Of a stretch of 64,000 nucleotides of DNA, positions 43,114 through 51,973 are shown piece by piece. A program made the translations under genes and the position numbers. Origin of the DNA: Stutzerimonas stutzeri (lineage in GTDB: Bacteria; Pseudomonadota; Gammaproteobacteria; Pseudomonadales; Pseudomonadaceae); contig DGLA01000025.1 of assembly GCA_002387205.1 (NCBI GenBank), positions 2,871 through 66,870 of the forward strand. The letters run 5' to 3'. The first letter of the stretch is position 1. Each line of letters starts with the position of its first letter. The notes under the pieces were generated by a model. The model worked only from the letters and a program-made list of their open reading frames with translations. It did not search any database and had not been told where the DNA came from.

Positions 43114-43728
43114 ATGCTGGACAAGATTCTCCAACGGGTGCGTGACTACTCTCCGCATCTTCTGGAGCCGGAGGGCTGGATGCCCGAGGCGGCGGTATTG
43201 ATGCCGATCACTCGCGGGGATTCGCCGGAGCTGGTACTGACCCTCAGGGCCAGCGGCCTGTCTACGCACGGCGGGGAGGTTGCCTTCCCCGGAGGTCGCC
43301 GTGATCCGGAAGATCGGGATCTGGTCCATACCGCGTTACGTGAAGCCGAGGAAGAGGTAGGTCTGGCGCCGGGCATCGTCGAGGTCGTGGGGCCGCTGAG
43401 CAGCCTCGTGTCGATTCATGGCATACATGTCACGCCCTTCGTTGGCATCGTCCCGGATTACGTCGAGTACCGAGCTAATGACGCCGAGATCGCATCGGTG
43501 TTTTCCGTGCCGCTTGATTTCTTCTGTCATGATCCTCGGGAAGTTACGCACCGAATCGATTATCAGGGGGGCGCCTGGTACATCCCGTCCTATCGCTACG
43601 GGGAGTACAAGATCTGGGGCCTGACGGCCATCATGATCGTCGAGTTGGTAAACCTGGTCTATGACGCCCGCATCGAGATGCGCCGCGCGCCCGCCACCTA
43701 TATCGATCTGAGCCAGAAGAGGTCATGA
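43114..43728 (+). CDS. CoA pyrophosphatase-like Nudix hydrolase (NudL type)
   Basis: Protein of 204 residues. The Nudix box G-G-R-R-D-P-E-D-x8-R-E-A-E-E-E-V-G-L is intact and preceded by L-T-L-R-A...H-G-G-E-V-A-F-P-G-G, the extra motif of CoA pyrophosphatases. It likely cleaves CoA to 3',5'-ADP and phosphopantetheine. Start 43114 follows GAGAAGA. The stop overlaps the next gene (ATGA), starting a tight four-gene run through purT. Confidence 0.9.
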   Translation: MLDKILQRVRDYSPHLLEPEGWMPEAAVLMPITRGDSPELVLTLRASGLSTHGGEVAFPGGRRDPEDRDLVHTALREAEEEVGLAPGIVEVVGPLSSLVSIHGIHVTPFVGIVPDYVEYRANDAEIASVFSVPLDFFCHDPREVTHRIDYQGGAWYIPSYRYGEYKIWGLTAIMIVELVNLVYDARIEMRRAPATYIDLSQKRS

Positions 43729-44255
43729 CTGTGAAATATCGCCTGGGTGATTCCCGTGTCGAAACCCATCCAGAGAGCTGGGTCGCCCCAAACGCTACCC
43801 TGGTCGGCAAGATCCGCCTGGATGCAGGCGCCAATGTATGGTTCGGCGCCGTGCTCCGGGGAGATAACGAGCTGATCCACATCGGTGAGAACAGCAATGT
43901 TCAGGATGGCAGCGTCATGCACACCGATATGGGCTTTCCGTTGAGCCTCGGAAAGGGAGTGACGGTGGGGCACAACGCGATGCTGCATGGCTGTAACGTC
44001 GGTGACTTCAGTCTGATCGGTATCAATGCGGTGGTTTTGAATGGTGCCCGCATCGGCAAGTACTGCATCATCGGCGCCAACACACTGATTGCCGAGGGGA
44101 AGGAAATCCCTGACGGCTCTCTGGTTGTCGGCTCCCCTGGGAAAGTGGTGCGTGAGTTGACCGAACAGCAGAAGAAAATGCTTGAGGCCAGCGCCGCACA
44201 TTACGTTCATAACGCACAGCGCTACGCCCGCGATCTGGCGGAGCAGGACGATTGA
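43725..44255 (+). CDS. Gamma-class carbonic anhydrase-like hexapeptide-repeat protein
   Basis: Protein of 176 residues built almost entirely of left-handed beta-helix hexapeptides (for example I-H-I-G-E-N-S-N-V-Q-D and V-T-V-G-H-N-A-M). The metal-binding His pattern of gamma carbonic anhydrases (H-T-D, G-H-N, H-G-C) is present. Bacterial YrdA/PaaY relatives are often inactive or thioesterase-like, so activity is uncertain. It overlaps both neighbours by 4 bases. Confidence 0.9.
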   Translation: MTVKYRLGDSRVETHPESWVAPNATLVGKIRLDAGANVWFGAVLRGDNELIHIGENSNVQDGSVMHTDMGFPLSLGKGVTVGHNAMLHGCNVGDFSLIGINAVVLNGARIGKYCIIGANTLIAEGKEIPDGSLVVGSPGKVVRELTEQQKKMLEASAAHYVHNAQRYARDLAEQDD

Positions 44256-44443
44256 GCGTTCAGGACAAGCCGGTTGCCTCTCCTTGCGTCAGCATCTGTG
44301 CACTGGACGAGAATGACCTCTGCACTGGCTGCCAGCGCAACATCGACGAGATTCGCCGTTGGGGCCGCATGGACAATGCCGAGCGGCGCGAAGTGCTGAT
44401 GCGTACCCATGAGCGCGCCAAGGCGGCTGGGCTTCTTCTTTGA
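44252..44443 (+). CDS. DUF1289 small Cys-rich protein
   Basis: Protein of 63 residues starting at a TTG that overlaps the previous stop. The DUF1289 signature S-P-C-V-S-I-C-A-L...L-C-T-G-C-Q-R gives four cysteines, probably a zinc or Fe-S site. A W-G-R-M-D helix region follows. Function unknown. AGGA lies before the TTG. It is in the nudix, gamma-anhydrase, purT cluster. Confidence 0.88.
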   Translation: MSVQDKPVASPCVSICALDENDLCTGCQRNIDEIRRWGRMDNAERREVLMRTHERAKAAGLLL

Positions 44444-44501
44444 GCCCGTGGGGCTACGTGATAGGCGTCCGCTGAGATTTGTCTGAGAAGCGAGGAATAC
44501 C

Positions 44502-45683
44502 ATGCCTACAATCGGCACCCCGTTGTCCACCAGTGCTACCCGTGTCCTGCTCTGCGGTTCGGGCGAGCTTGGCAAAGAGTTGGTCATAGAGCTTCAGCGC
44601 CTGGGCGTCGAAGTCATCGCAGTAGACCGCTACGCCCATGCACCTGCAATGCAGGTGGCTCATCGGCACCATGTCATCGATATGCTTGACGGCGCCGGGC
44701 TGCGTGCGGTCATTGAGCGGGAACGACCTCATTTTATCGTTCCCGAGATCGAAGCGATCGCGACGGCGACTCTGGTCGAGCTGGAATCCGAAGGCTATAC
44801 GGTGATCCCGACGGCCAAGGCAGCGCAGCTGACCATGAATCGCGAGGGGATCCGCCGCCTGGCTGCAGAGGAGCTTGGGCTGCCGACGTCACCTTATCGG
44901 TTTGCGGACTCGCTGGACGAATGCCGCGAGGCGGTATCGACGCTGGGTTTCCCCTGCCTGATCAAGCCGGTCATGAGTTCCTCCGGCAAAGGGCAGTCGG
45001 TATTGCGCAGCGAGGCCGATGTCATCGGGGCATGGGAATATGCGCAGGCCGGTGGCCGTGCCGGCAAGGGTAGGGTCATCGTAGAAGGCTTCATCGATTT
45101 CGATTACGAGATAACCCTGTTGACGGTTCGTCACGCTGGGGGATCCGCCTTCTGCCAACCAATTGGTCATCGCCAGGAGAAAGGCGATTACCAGGAGTCC
45201 TGGCAACCGCAACCAATGTCGCCAGGAGCCATGGCGGAGGCCGAGCGGATCGCCTTGGCGGTTACCGACGCCCTGGGTGGACGAGGCATCTTTGGTGTCG
45301 AGCTGTTCGTCAAGGGTGACACGGTGTGGTTCTGCGAAGTCTCCCCGCGACCGCATGACACTGGGCTGGTGACCTTGATTTCCCAGGATCTCTCCGAATT
45401 CGCCTTGCACGCTCGGGCTATCCTGGGTCTGCCGATCCCTGCGATCCGCCAGTTGGGGCCAGCCGCATCGGCGGTCGTGCTGGTGGAGGGGGAGTCGACC
45501 TGCGTGCGTTTTGGCAACCTCGCCGCTGCCCTGGCTGAGCCGGATACCGCCTTGCGTCTGTTCGGAAAGCCAGGGGTAACTGGTCAGCGGCGGATGGGTG
45601 TGGCGCTGGCTCGGGATCATTCGATCGATGCCGCACGAGGCAAGGCGCTGCGCGCGGCGTCGGCGATCACAGTCGAACTCTAG
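44502..45683 (+). CDS. purT: Formate-dependent GAR transformylase
   Basis: ATP-grasp enzyme of 393 residues that makes formyl-glycinamide ribotide from formate, ATP and GAR, an alternative to PurN. Visible family blocks are L-L-C-G-S-G-E-L-G-K-E near residue 16, VPEIEAIAT, S-S-S-G-K-G-Q-S and E-V-S-P-R-P-H-D-T-G. Length matches E. coli PurT (392). It follows DUF1289 by 58 bases. Formate can come from PurU, encoded at 20.8 kb. Confidence 0.96.
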   Translation: MPTIGTPLSTSATRVLLCGSGELGKELVIELQRLGVEVIAVDRYAHAPAMQVAHRHHVIDMLDGAGLRAVIERERPHFIVPEIEAIATATLVELESEGYTVIPTAKAAQLTMNREGIRRLAAEELGLPTSPYRFADSLDECREAVSTLGFPCLIKPVMSSSGKGQSVLRSEADVIGAWEYAQAGGRAGKGRVIVEGFIDFDYEITLLTVRHAGGSAFCQPIGHRQEKGDYQESWQPQPMSPGAMAEAERIALAVTDALGGRGIFGVELFVKGDTVWFCEVSPRPHDTGLVTLISQDLSEFALHARAILGLPIPAIRQLGPAASAVVLVEGESTCVRFGNLAAALAEPDTALRLFGKPGVTGQRRMGVALARDHSIDAARGKALRAASAITVEL

Positions 45684-45684
45684 T

Positions 45685-45706
45685 CCCGGCGCAGCGGAAC
45701 GCCGGG
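45685..45706. terminator. Hairpin between convergent purT and corC-like gene
   Basis: Seven-bp stem CCCGGCG / CGCCGGG with an 8-base loop, immediately after the purT stop and 2 bases before the corC-like stop. No T run, so a weak bidirectional terminator at best. Confidence 0.45.
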
Positions 45707-45708
45707 CT

Positions 45709-46995
45709 TCATGGGGTCTCGCGCGGCTCCTCGGCGGGGCTATCGACTACCCAGGCACGAACACTTCTAACCCGATTGTCTGCCGCTTGCAGGATTTCCA
45801 GGCGGTACTGGCCGATCTGCAGGCAGATGCCACTGTCGGGGATGTGCTCAAGCGCTTCGGTAATGAGTCCGTTTAGGGTCTTTGGGCCGCCACAGGGGAG
45901 TTCCCAGCCGAGGGCGCGGTTTACCTCGCGCAGGTATGCCGCGCCATCAATGACCAGCGTGCCGTCTTCCTGTGGATGGATGTCCGGGCTGCGCAGTGCG
46001 TCCTGATTGCTGAATTCACCAACGATTTCTTCGAGAATGTCTTCCAGCGTAACGATGCCCAGCACGTCACCGTATTCATCCACAACGATGCCGATACGGC
46101 GCTTCTGTTTCTGGAAATTGAGCAGCTGGGTGGACAGCGGTGTGCTCTCGGGTACGAAGTAGGGCTCGTTGCAGGCGTTCAGAAGGTTCTCGCGCGTGAG
46201 CTGATCATGGCTGAGCAGGCGCGCGATCTGTCGCATGTGCACGATTCCCTCGATTCGGTTGATGTCCTTGCGGAAAACCGGCAGGCGCGTATGGGGCGTG
46301 GTGCGCAATTGGCTGACGATGGTTTCCAGGTCGTCGTCGAGGTCGATACCGGCGACCTCGTTGCGAGGAATCATGATGTCGTCAACGGTGACCCGCTCCA
46401 GGTCGAGAATGCCGAGCAGCATGCTTTGCCGGTTCTTCGACATGTCGCTTCCGGATTCACGGACGACGCTGCGCAGCTCCTCGGTAGAAAGGCTGTCGTT
46501 GCCCTTGCTGGACAGGTCGACTCCCAGCAGCTTGAGCAGGCCATTGCTGATCCAGCTGAGCAAGGCGACCAGCGGGTAGAGGACTTTTTGCAGCATGAGC
46601 AGAGGCAGGCTAACCGGGTAGGCAATCACCTCGGGGCGTAATGCTGCCAGCGTCTTGGGTGTGATCTCGCCAAAGATAAGCAGGGCGATGGTCAGTCCGA
46701 TGGTCGCGATGGCGATTCCGGCTTCTCCCCACAGTTTGATTGCCAGAACTGTGGCAATCGATGAAGCAAGAATGTTGACGAAATTGTTGCCGACCAGAAT
46801 GGTGCCGAGCAGCCGGTCAGGTCGGGCCAGCAGTTCGCTGGCGCGTTTTGCGCCGCGATGTCCTTCCTTGGCCTGATGGCGGAGGCGATAACGGTTGAGG
46901 CTGAGCATTCCGGTCTCGGAGCTGGAGAAGAACGCCGAGCAAAGGAGCAGGAATACCAGCAAGCCGACCAGAAAGCCTGGGTGTAGATCTTCCAC
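45709..46995 (-). CDS. CorC/HlyC-family (CNNM, CBS-pair) membrane protein
   Basis: Protein of 428 residues. N-terminal DUF21 domain with four hydrophobic helices (about 1-180), containing F-F-S-S-S-E-T and L-I-F-G-E-I-T-P-K-T. Then a tandem CBS pair (about 205-330; MIPRNEVAGI and V-D-E-Y-G-D-V-L-G-I-V-T-L-E-D) and a C-terminal CorC-HlyC domain. CorB/MpfA relatives move Mg2+ or Na+. The start is a GTG at 46995, 10 bases after the CcsA-like stop. Confidence 0.9.
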   Translation of the reverse strand: MEDLHPGFLVGLLVFLLLCSAFFSSSETGMLSLNRYRLRHQAKEGHRGAKRASELLARPDRLLGTILVGNNFVNILASSIATVLAIKLWGEAGIAIATIGLTIALLIFGEITPKTLAALRPEVIAYPVSLPLLMLQKVLYPLVALLSWISNGLLKLLGVDLSSKGNDSLSTEELRSVVRESGSDMSKNRQSMLLGILDLERVTVDDIMIPRNEVAGIDLDDDLETIVSQLRTTPHTRLPVFRKDINRIEGIVHMRQIARLLSHDQLTRENLLNACNEPYFVPESTPLSTQLLNFQKQKRRIGIVVDEYGDVLGIVTLEDILEEIVGEFSNQDALRSPDIHPQEDGTLVIDGAAYLREVNRALGWELPCGGPKTLNGLITEALEHIPDSGICLQIGQYRLEILQAADNRVRSVRAWVVDSPAEEPRETP

Positions 46996-47005
46996 GTAGG
47001 CTGCC

Positions 47006-47806
47006 CTAGATGTGCAGGATGAATTCGCGGACCAGCTTGCTGCCGAAATAGGCCAGCATCAGCAGGCAGAAACCGGCCAGCGTCCAACGGATAGCCTTAT
47101 AGCCGCGCCAGCCCAGCTGATGACGCCCCCACAACAACAGGCCGAACACCACCCAGGCGACAACCGACAGCAGGGTTTTGTGAACCAGATGCTGCGCAAA
47201 GAGGCTTTCTAGAAACAGCCAGCCGGTAATGAGTGATGCCGAAAGCAGCAGCCAGCCGGCAAGCAGGAAGGCGAACAGCAAGCTTTCCATTGTCTGCAGC
47301 GGGGGGAAGTTCTTGATCAGCCCGGACGGGTGCTTATGCTTCAGATGATGGTCCTGCAATAGGAGCAGCAGTGATTGGAACACTGCAATGGTCAGCATCC
47401 CGTAGGCAAGTATCGAGAACAGGATATGCGCCAGGATCCCAGGCTCTTCGGTTATCGCCGGGGCGGTACCAGATGGTGCGAACTGTGCAAAAAGAACCGT
47501 CAGACAACCTAGTGGGAAGAGCAGCAGCAGAAGATTCTCAACTGGCATCCGGTACAGAGCCAGAAGAATCAGCAGGATGACAGCCGCAGCGATCAGACTC
47601 GATGCGTTGAAGAAGTCGAGATGCAGGCCGCTTGGGGAGAGCAGTTGGATAAACAGGCTGATGCTATGTGCTACAAGCGCCAGGGCACCCAGCGCGAGTA
47701 GCAGGCGCCTGTCCGGCACGGTGCGTTGTGCCAGGCGCAGGCCTTGATATCCGGTGACGCCAGCATAGAGGCAGGCGGCAGCTAAGCTTGGTAGCAGAGG
47801 ATGCAT
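47006..47806 (-). CDS. CcsA/YpjD-like cytochrome c assembly membrane protein
   Basis: Protein of 266 residues with about eight hydrophobic helices and conserved histidines (A-H-I-L near 130, H-K-T-L near 210 and W-G-R-H near 228) placed as in CcmC/CcsA heme-handling proteins. The WWD heme motif is not obvious, as is typical of this YpjD subgroup. Start 47806 is chosen from homologues. The open frame extends another 54 codons 5' without features. It is divergent from ffh, a conserved arrangement. Confidence 0.85.
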   Translation of the reverse strand: MHPLLPSLAAACLYAGVTGYQGLRLAQRTVPDRRLLLALGALALVAHSISLFIQLLSPSGLHLDFFNASSLIAAAVILLILLALYRMPVENLLLLLFPLGCLTVLFAQFAPSGTAPAITEEPGILAHILFSILAYGMLTIAVFQSLLLLLQDHHLKHKHPSGLIKNFPPLQTMESLLFAFLLAGWLLLSASLITGWLFLESLFAQHLVHKTLLSVVAWVVFGLLLWGRHQLGWRGYKAIRWTLAGFCLLMLAYFGSKLVREFILHI

Positions 47807-48020
47807 AGGTCTTTCAATGGGCTCGAAAGGCGCTGAGTGTGGCACAAACACCCGGCATGCAAAAGCGGGCGACGCGAGGGCGGGAAGAGCGCTGCGGCGC
47901 CTGGCCTTTGCGCGTATGCGCAGGCCTCCCTGCAAGAATGGACGGATGCACGATGCGCCTGTGTGCATGCTCAGATGAAAAGCATCGACACCGGGGTACC
48001 GGCGCGGGGGGTGCAGCTTC

Positions 48021-48026
48021 TATAAT
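48021..48026 (+). promoter_or_regulatory. TATAAT -10 hexamer upstream of ffh
   Basis: Perfect TATAAT 36 bases before the ffh ATG. No good -35 lies 16-18 bases upstream, so promoter strength is unclear. Confidence 0.45.
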
Positions 48027-48061
48027 CCGCGCCTTAACCACAGTCAGCGTGGAACCGACAC

Positions 48062-49441
48062 ATGTTTGAGAACCTAACCGATCGCCTCTCGCAAACGCTT
48101 CGCCACGTGACCGGCAAGGCCAAGCTGACCGAGGACAACATCAAAGACACGTTGCGTGAAGTGCGGATGGCGCTGCTCGAGGCTGACGTTGCCCTGCCTG
48201 TGGTCAAGGAGTTCGTAGCCAAGGTCAAGGATCGCGCCGTTGGCACTGAGGTTTCCAAGAGTCTGACCCCTGGGCAGGCGTTCGTGAAAATTGTCCGCGC
48301 TGAGCTCGAAGAGCTGATGGGCGCAGCCAACGAGGATCTGTCGCTTAGCGTGGCGCCGCCGGCGGTGGTTCTGATGGCCGGTCTGCAAGGCGCGGGCAAG
48401 ACCACGACGGTGGGAAAACTCGCCCGGTTCCTCAAGGAGCGCAAGAAAAAGACAGTGCTGGTGGTTTCCGCTGACGTCTACCGTCCCGCCGCAATCAAGC
48501 AGCTTGAAACCCTGGCAGCCGAAGTTGGCGTGACGTTCTTTCCTTCCGATACCAGCCAGAAGCCGGTTGAAATCGCCCAAGCCGCGATCCGTGAAGCCAA
48601 GCTCAAGTTCATTGATGTGGTGCTGGTGGATACCGCCGGTCGTCTGGCAATCGATGCCGAGATGATGGCCGAGATCCAGGCCGTGCATGCGGCAATCAAG
48701 CCGGCCGAGACATTGTTTGTCGTCGATGCCATGACCGGACAGGATGCCGCCAATACCGCCAAGGCGTTCGGTGATGCGTTGCCGTTGACTGGCGTTGTGC
48801 TCACCAAAGTGGATGGTGATGCCCGGGGCGGCGCCGCGTTGTCGGTTCGCCATATTACCGGCAAGCCGATCAAGTTCCTCGGCATGGGTGAAAGAAGCGA
48901 TGCGCTGGAGCCGTTCCATCCCGATCGTATCGCGTCGCGCATTCTGGGCATGGGGGATGTGCTCAGCCTGATCGAGCAGGCCGAGCAGACGCTGGATCGC
49001 GAGAAAGCCGACAAGCTCACCAAGAAACTCAAGAAAGGGAAGGGCTTCGATCTCGAAGACTTCCGTGATCAGCTGCAGCAGATGAAAAACATGGGTGGCC
49101 TCGGTGGCCTGATGGACAAACTGCCGGCGATTGGCGGCATGAATCTGTCCCAGATGGGCAACGCTCAGGGGGCGGCTGAAAAGCAGTTCAAGCAGATGGA
49201 AGCGATCATCAACTCGATGACGCCGGCCGAGCGGCGCAATCCCGACATAATCAGCGGTTCGCGCAAGCGTCGTATTGCCATGGGCTCCGGTACGCAAGTG
49301 CAGGATATTGGTCGCTTGATCAAGCAACACAAGCAGATGCAGAAGATGATGAAAAAAGTTACAGGCAAAGGCGGCATGGCCAAGATGATGCGCGGGATGG
49401 GCGGTATGCTCCCTGGCGGGGGAGGAATGCCCAAGTTCTAA
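48062..49441 (+). CDS. ffh: Signal recognition particle protein Ffh
   Basis: SRP GTPase of 459 residues that binds 4.5S RNA and signal sequences of nascent inner-membrane proteins. NG domain: G1 G-L-Q-G-A-G-K-T-T, G3 D-T-A-G-R, G4 T-K-V-D-G-D-A-R-G-G. The M domain (from about 300) has GDVLSLIEQAE and S-G-S-R-K-R-R for RNA binding. The Met/Gly-rich tail (GKGGMAKMMRGMGGM) is the hydrophobic groove and tail. Length is standard. It is followed by rpsP with its own promoter. Confidence 0.97.
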   Translation: MFENLTDRLSQTLRHVTGKAKLTEDNIKDTLREVRMALLEADVALPVVKEFVAKVKDRAVGTEVSKSLTPGQAFVKIVRAELEELMGAANEDLSLSVAPPAVVLMAGLQGAGKTTTVGKLARFLKERKKKTVLVVSADVYRPAAIKQLETLAAEVGVTFFPSDTSQKPVEIAQAAIREAKLKFIDVVLVDTAGRLAIDAEMMAEIQAVHAAIKPAETLFVVDAMTGQDAANTAKAFGDALPLTGVVLTKVDGDARGGAALSVRHITGKPIKFLGMGERSDALEPFHPDRIASRILGMGDVLSLIEQAEQTLDREKADKLTKKLKKGKGFDLEDFRDQLQQMKNMGGLGGLMDKLPAIGGMNLSQMGNAQGAAEKQFKQMEAIINSMTPAERRNPDIISGSRKRRIAMGSGTQVQDIGRLIKQHKQMQKMMKKVTGKGGMAKMMRGMGGMLPGGGGMPKF

Positions 49442-49500
49442 GCGCCGGGCGCGCCTTTCGCCCGGTCGCACCGGCCTGTATCTCTTTTTGAAAAAGCCAT

Positions 49501-49528
49501 TTGCAAAAATCCGGATATTCCTTAGAAT
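49501..49528 (+). promoter_or_regulatory. Sigma70 promoter of the rpsP operon
   Basis: TTGCAA (-35) and TAGAAT (-10) are separated by 16 bases, about 67 bases upstream of the rpsP ATG, in a locally AT-rich stretch. Confidence 0.65.
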
Positions 49529-49595
49529 ATGCGGCCTTTCGGGCCTTGGGCCCTGCACTCAGTTTTGCTGTACCGACTACAGGAACGATGTTCAC

Positions 49596-49847
49596 ATGGT
49601 AACTATTCGTCTCGCCCGTGGCGGCTCCAAGAAGCGCCCTTTCTATCACCTGACCGTGACCAACAGTCGCAATCCGCGCGATGGTCGCTTTGTCGAGCGT
49701 ATCGGCTTCTTCAACCCGATCGCTGCAGGTGCGGAAGTTAAGCTCTCCGTCAACCAGGAGCGCGCCAACTATTGGCTGAGCCAGGGCGCACAGCCGTCTG
49801 AGCGTGTTGCTCAGCTGCTGAAGGAAGCTGCCAAGGCTGCTGCCTAA
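49596..49847 (+). CDS. rpsP: 30S ribosomal protein S16
   Basis: Ribosomal protein of 83 residues with the S16 start M-V-T-I-R-L-A-R-G-G-S-K-K-R-P-F-Y and R-D-G-R-F-V-E-R-I-G-F-F-N-P. It is standard in length and ends in an Ala-rich tail. Start 49596 has AGGAACG upstream. First gene of the rpsP-rimM-trmD-rplS operon, 4 bases before rimM. Confidence 0.98.
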   Translation: MVTIRLARGGSKKRPFYHLTVTNSRNPRDGRFVERIGFFNPIAAGAEVKLSVNQERANYWLSQGAQPSERVAQLLKEAAKAAA

Positions 49848-49851
49848 TTAC

Positions 49852-50388
49852 ATGAACACCACGTCTGCTCCGGCCGAGGATCTGATCGTTATCGGCAAGA
49901 TCGTTTCGGTGCATGGCGTGCGAGGTGACGTAAAGGTTTATTCCTTTACCGACCCTATCGACAACCTGTTGAATTATCGACGCTGGACGCTGAGGCGAGG
50001 CGCGGAAGTCAAACAGGTTGAGCTGGTCAAGGGGCGCCTGCAAGGCAAGATCCTGGTGGCTACGCTGACCGGGCTGTCGGATCGGGAGGAAGCGCGTACC
50101 TACGCTGACTTCGAGATCTGCATCCCGCGTAGCGAATTGCCTGCGCTGACCGGCGACGAATACTATTGGTACCAGCTTCAGGGCCTGACGGTCATCAACC
50201 AGCTTGGGCAACTGCTCGGTCGGGTCGATCATCTGCTCGAAACCGGAGCCAACGACGTACTGGTGGTCAAGCCGTTCGACGGCAGCCTCGATGATCGTGA
50301 ACGTCTGCTGCCCTATACCGATCAGTGCGTCATGGCAGTAGACCTGGACGCAGGTGAGATGCGCGTCGAGTGGGATGCGGACTTCTGA
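49852..50388 (+). CDS. rimM: Ribosome maturation factor RimM
   Basis: Protein of 178 residues helping 30S head assembly through S19. RimM N-terminal domain (I-G-K-I-V-S-V-H-G-V-R-G-D-V-K-V) and C-terminal PRC-like barrel (Y-Y-W-Y-Q-L-x-G-L-T-V) are visible. Conserved tandem Tyr-Trp occurs near residue 102. It sits between rpsP and trmD as in most gamma-proteobacteria. Confidence 0.96.
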   Translation: MNTTSAPAEDLIVIGKIVSVHGVRGDVKVYSFTDPIDNLLNYRRWTLRRGAEVKQVELVKGRLQGKILVATLTGLSDREEARTYADFEICIPRSELPALTGDEYYWYQLQGLTVINQLGQLLGRVDHLLETGANDVLVVKPFDGSLDDRERLLPYTDQCVMAVDLDAGEMRVEWDADF

Positions 50389-50393
50389 CCGAC

Positions 50394-51146
50394 ATGTCCA
50401 GTTTGCGTGTCGATGTGATCAGCTTGTTCCCGGACATGTTCGCTGCCATCCGTGACTATGGCATCACCAGTCGTGCGGTAAAGCATGGGTTGCTCCAGTT
50501 GCATTGCTGGAACCCCCGAGCTTATACCGAGGATCGTCATCAGACAGTTGATGACCGCCCCTTTGGCGGCGGTCCCGGCATGGTGATGAAGATCAAGCCG
50601 CTGGAATTGGCGCTCGCGGATGCTCGGCAAGCGGCAGGTGACAAGGCCAAGGTGATCTACCTTTCGCCCCAGGGACGTCAGCTTAAACAGGCTGATGTGC
50701 GGGAGCTGGCGAAAGGGCAAGGGCTTATCCTCATTGCAGGTCGGTATGAAGGTATCGACGAGCGTTTCATCGAGACGCATGTCGATGAGGAGTGGTCGAT
50801 TGGGGATTATGTGCTGTCAGGCGGTGAACTGCCGGCCATGGTGCTGATTGATGCGGTGACCCGCTTGCTTCCAGGGGCGCTGGGGCATGCTGATTCTGCC
50901 GAGGAGGATTCGTTTACTGACGGCCTGCTCGACTGCCCGCACTACACGCGACCGGAAGTGTATGCGGATAAACGTGTTCCTGAGGTGCTGCTCAGCGGTA
51001 ACCATGAACACATCCGGCGCTGGCGTTTACAGCAGTCCCTCGGAAGGACCTGGGAACGTCGCGCTGATCTTCTGGATAGCCGCTCGCTTTCTGGAGAAGA
51101 ACAGAAGCTGCTGAAGGAATATCTCCATCAGCGGGACGATAGTTAA
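50394..51146 (+). CDS. trmD: tRNA (guanine-37-N1) methyltransferase
   Basis: SPOUT methyltransferase of 250 residues modifying G37 next to the anticodon to prevent frameshifting. The trefoil-knot SAM site spans Y-L-S-P-Q-G and L-I-A-G-R-Y-E-G-I-D-E-R through S-I-G-D-Y-V-L-S-G-G-E. The catalytic Asp region A-E-E-D-S-F follows. Start 50394 lies 5 bases after rimM; translation is probably coupled. Confidence 0.97.
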   Translation: MSSLRVDVISLFPDMFAAIRDYGITSRAVKHGLLQLHCWNPRAYTEDRHQTVDDRPFGGGPGMVMKIKPLELALADARQAAGDKAKVIYLSPQGRQLKQADVRELAKGQGLILIAGRYEGIDERFIETHVDEEWSIGDYVLSGGELPAMVLIDAVTRLLPGALGHADSAEEDSFTDGLLDCPHYTRPEVYADKRVPEVLLSGNHEHIRRWRLQQSLGRTWERRADLLDSRSLSGEEQKLLKEYLHQRDDS

Positions 51147-51190
51147 CGTATCGATGGCAGGCCAGAAAGGCGTGTCTTAGGAGCAATAGC

Positions 51191-51541
51191 ATGACCAACA
51201 AGATTATTCAGGCGCTCGAAGCCGAGCAGATGACCAAAGAACTCCCCCCGTTCGCCCCTGGTGACACCGTGGTTGTCCAGGTCAAGGTGAAGGAAGGTGA
51301 GCGTGAGCGTCTGCAGGCCTTTGAAGGCGTCGTGATCGGCAAGCGTAACCGCGGCCTGAACAGCGCTTTTACCGTGCGCAAAATCTCCAATGGCGTGGGC
51401 GTAGAGCGTACCTTCCAGTACTACAGCCCGATGGTCGACAGCCTCAGCGTCAAGCGCCGTGGTGATGTTCGCAAGGCCAAGCTGTACTACCTCCGTGCAC
51501 TGTCCGGCAAGGCCGCGCGTATCAAGGAAAAGCTTTCCTAA
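51191..51541 (+). CDS. rplS: 50S ribosomal protein L19
   Basis: Ribosomal protein of 116 residues at the 30S-50S interface. Family blocks FAPGDTV, RLQAFEGVVI, FTVRKIS and GVERTF followed by P-x-x-D-S are present. Standard length. TAGGAGCA precedes the ATG. Last gene of the operon, followed by a strong terminator. Confidence 0.98.
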   Translation: MTNKIIQALEAEQMTKELPPFAPGDTVVVQVKVKEGERERLQAFEGVVIGKRNRGLNSAFTVRKISNGVGVERTFQYYSPMVDSLSVKRRGDVRKAKLYYLRALSGKAARIKEKLS

Positions 51542-51562
51542 GCAAAGCGTTCCTCACCAAAG

Positions 51563-51589
51563 AAAGCAGCCTGATGGCTGCTTTTTTTT
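51563..51589 (+). terminator. Intrinsic terminator after rplS
   Basis: AAAGCAGCC / GGCTGCTTT stem with TGAT loop and an eight-base T run. It ends the ribosomal operon. Confidence 0.93.
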
Positions 51590-51622
51590 GCTGCGCAAAC
51601 CTGGCGCTATCCTTCTTTCAGG

Positions 51623-51973
51623 TCAATCAGCCTGTTGCTTTCGAGTCAGCGGCTGCTGATCGAAGCGCACCCCAGGCAACCCCGTTTCCATCAGGGCGCG
51701 GATGTTGCGGTGATCGGTCCCGCCGGGCGTGGCCAGCACCGACTGATAATGCTCACCAAATGACAACAGGGCTTCTTCGGTGGTAAACCCTTCGAGTACG
51801 GCAAGGCCCAGTGTCTTGCAGGAACCCTCATTTTCACCGGCCGCATTTTCAACGCTACCGTTGTGAAACTGGCTGGGTTGATAGTCGTAATGACTGGAAA
51901 TGAAGGCTAGCGTATCGCTGAACGGATGGTTGCGGTTGCGCAGCCTGGCGCGAAAGTCGGAAACGCTGGTCAT
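51623..51973 (-). CDS. HopJ-family protein
   Basis: Protein of 116 residues matching the HopJ (HopPmaJ) family, with F-R-A-R-L, the H-P-F-S-D-T-L-A-F-I block, NAAGENEGSCKTL and L-L-S-F-G-E-H-Y. Although named after a P. syringae type III effector, it is widely conserved in non-pathogenic pseudomonads. No secretion-system gene, hrp box or secretion signal feature is present here, so a cytoplasmic housekeeping role is likelier. Its ATG overlaps the DUF1244 stop (ATGA). Confidence 0.85.
   Translation of the reverse strand: MTSVSDFRARLRNRNHPFSDTLAFISSHYDYQPSQFHNGSVENAAGENEGSCKTLGLAVLEGFTTEEALLSFGEHYQSVLATPGGTDHRNIRALMETGLPGVRFDQQPLTRKQQAD

Noticed and set aside
48074..49558. A 494-codon frame antisense to ffh
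   Set aside because: It mirrors the GTPase gene and has no domain features of its own.
51623..51973. HopJ as evidence of a type III secretion system
   Set aside because: No secretion or chaperone gene is nearby, and the family is widespread in non-pathogenic pseudomonads.
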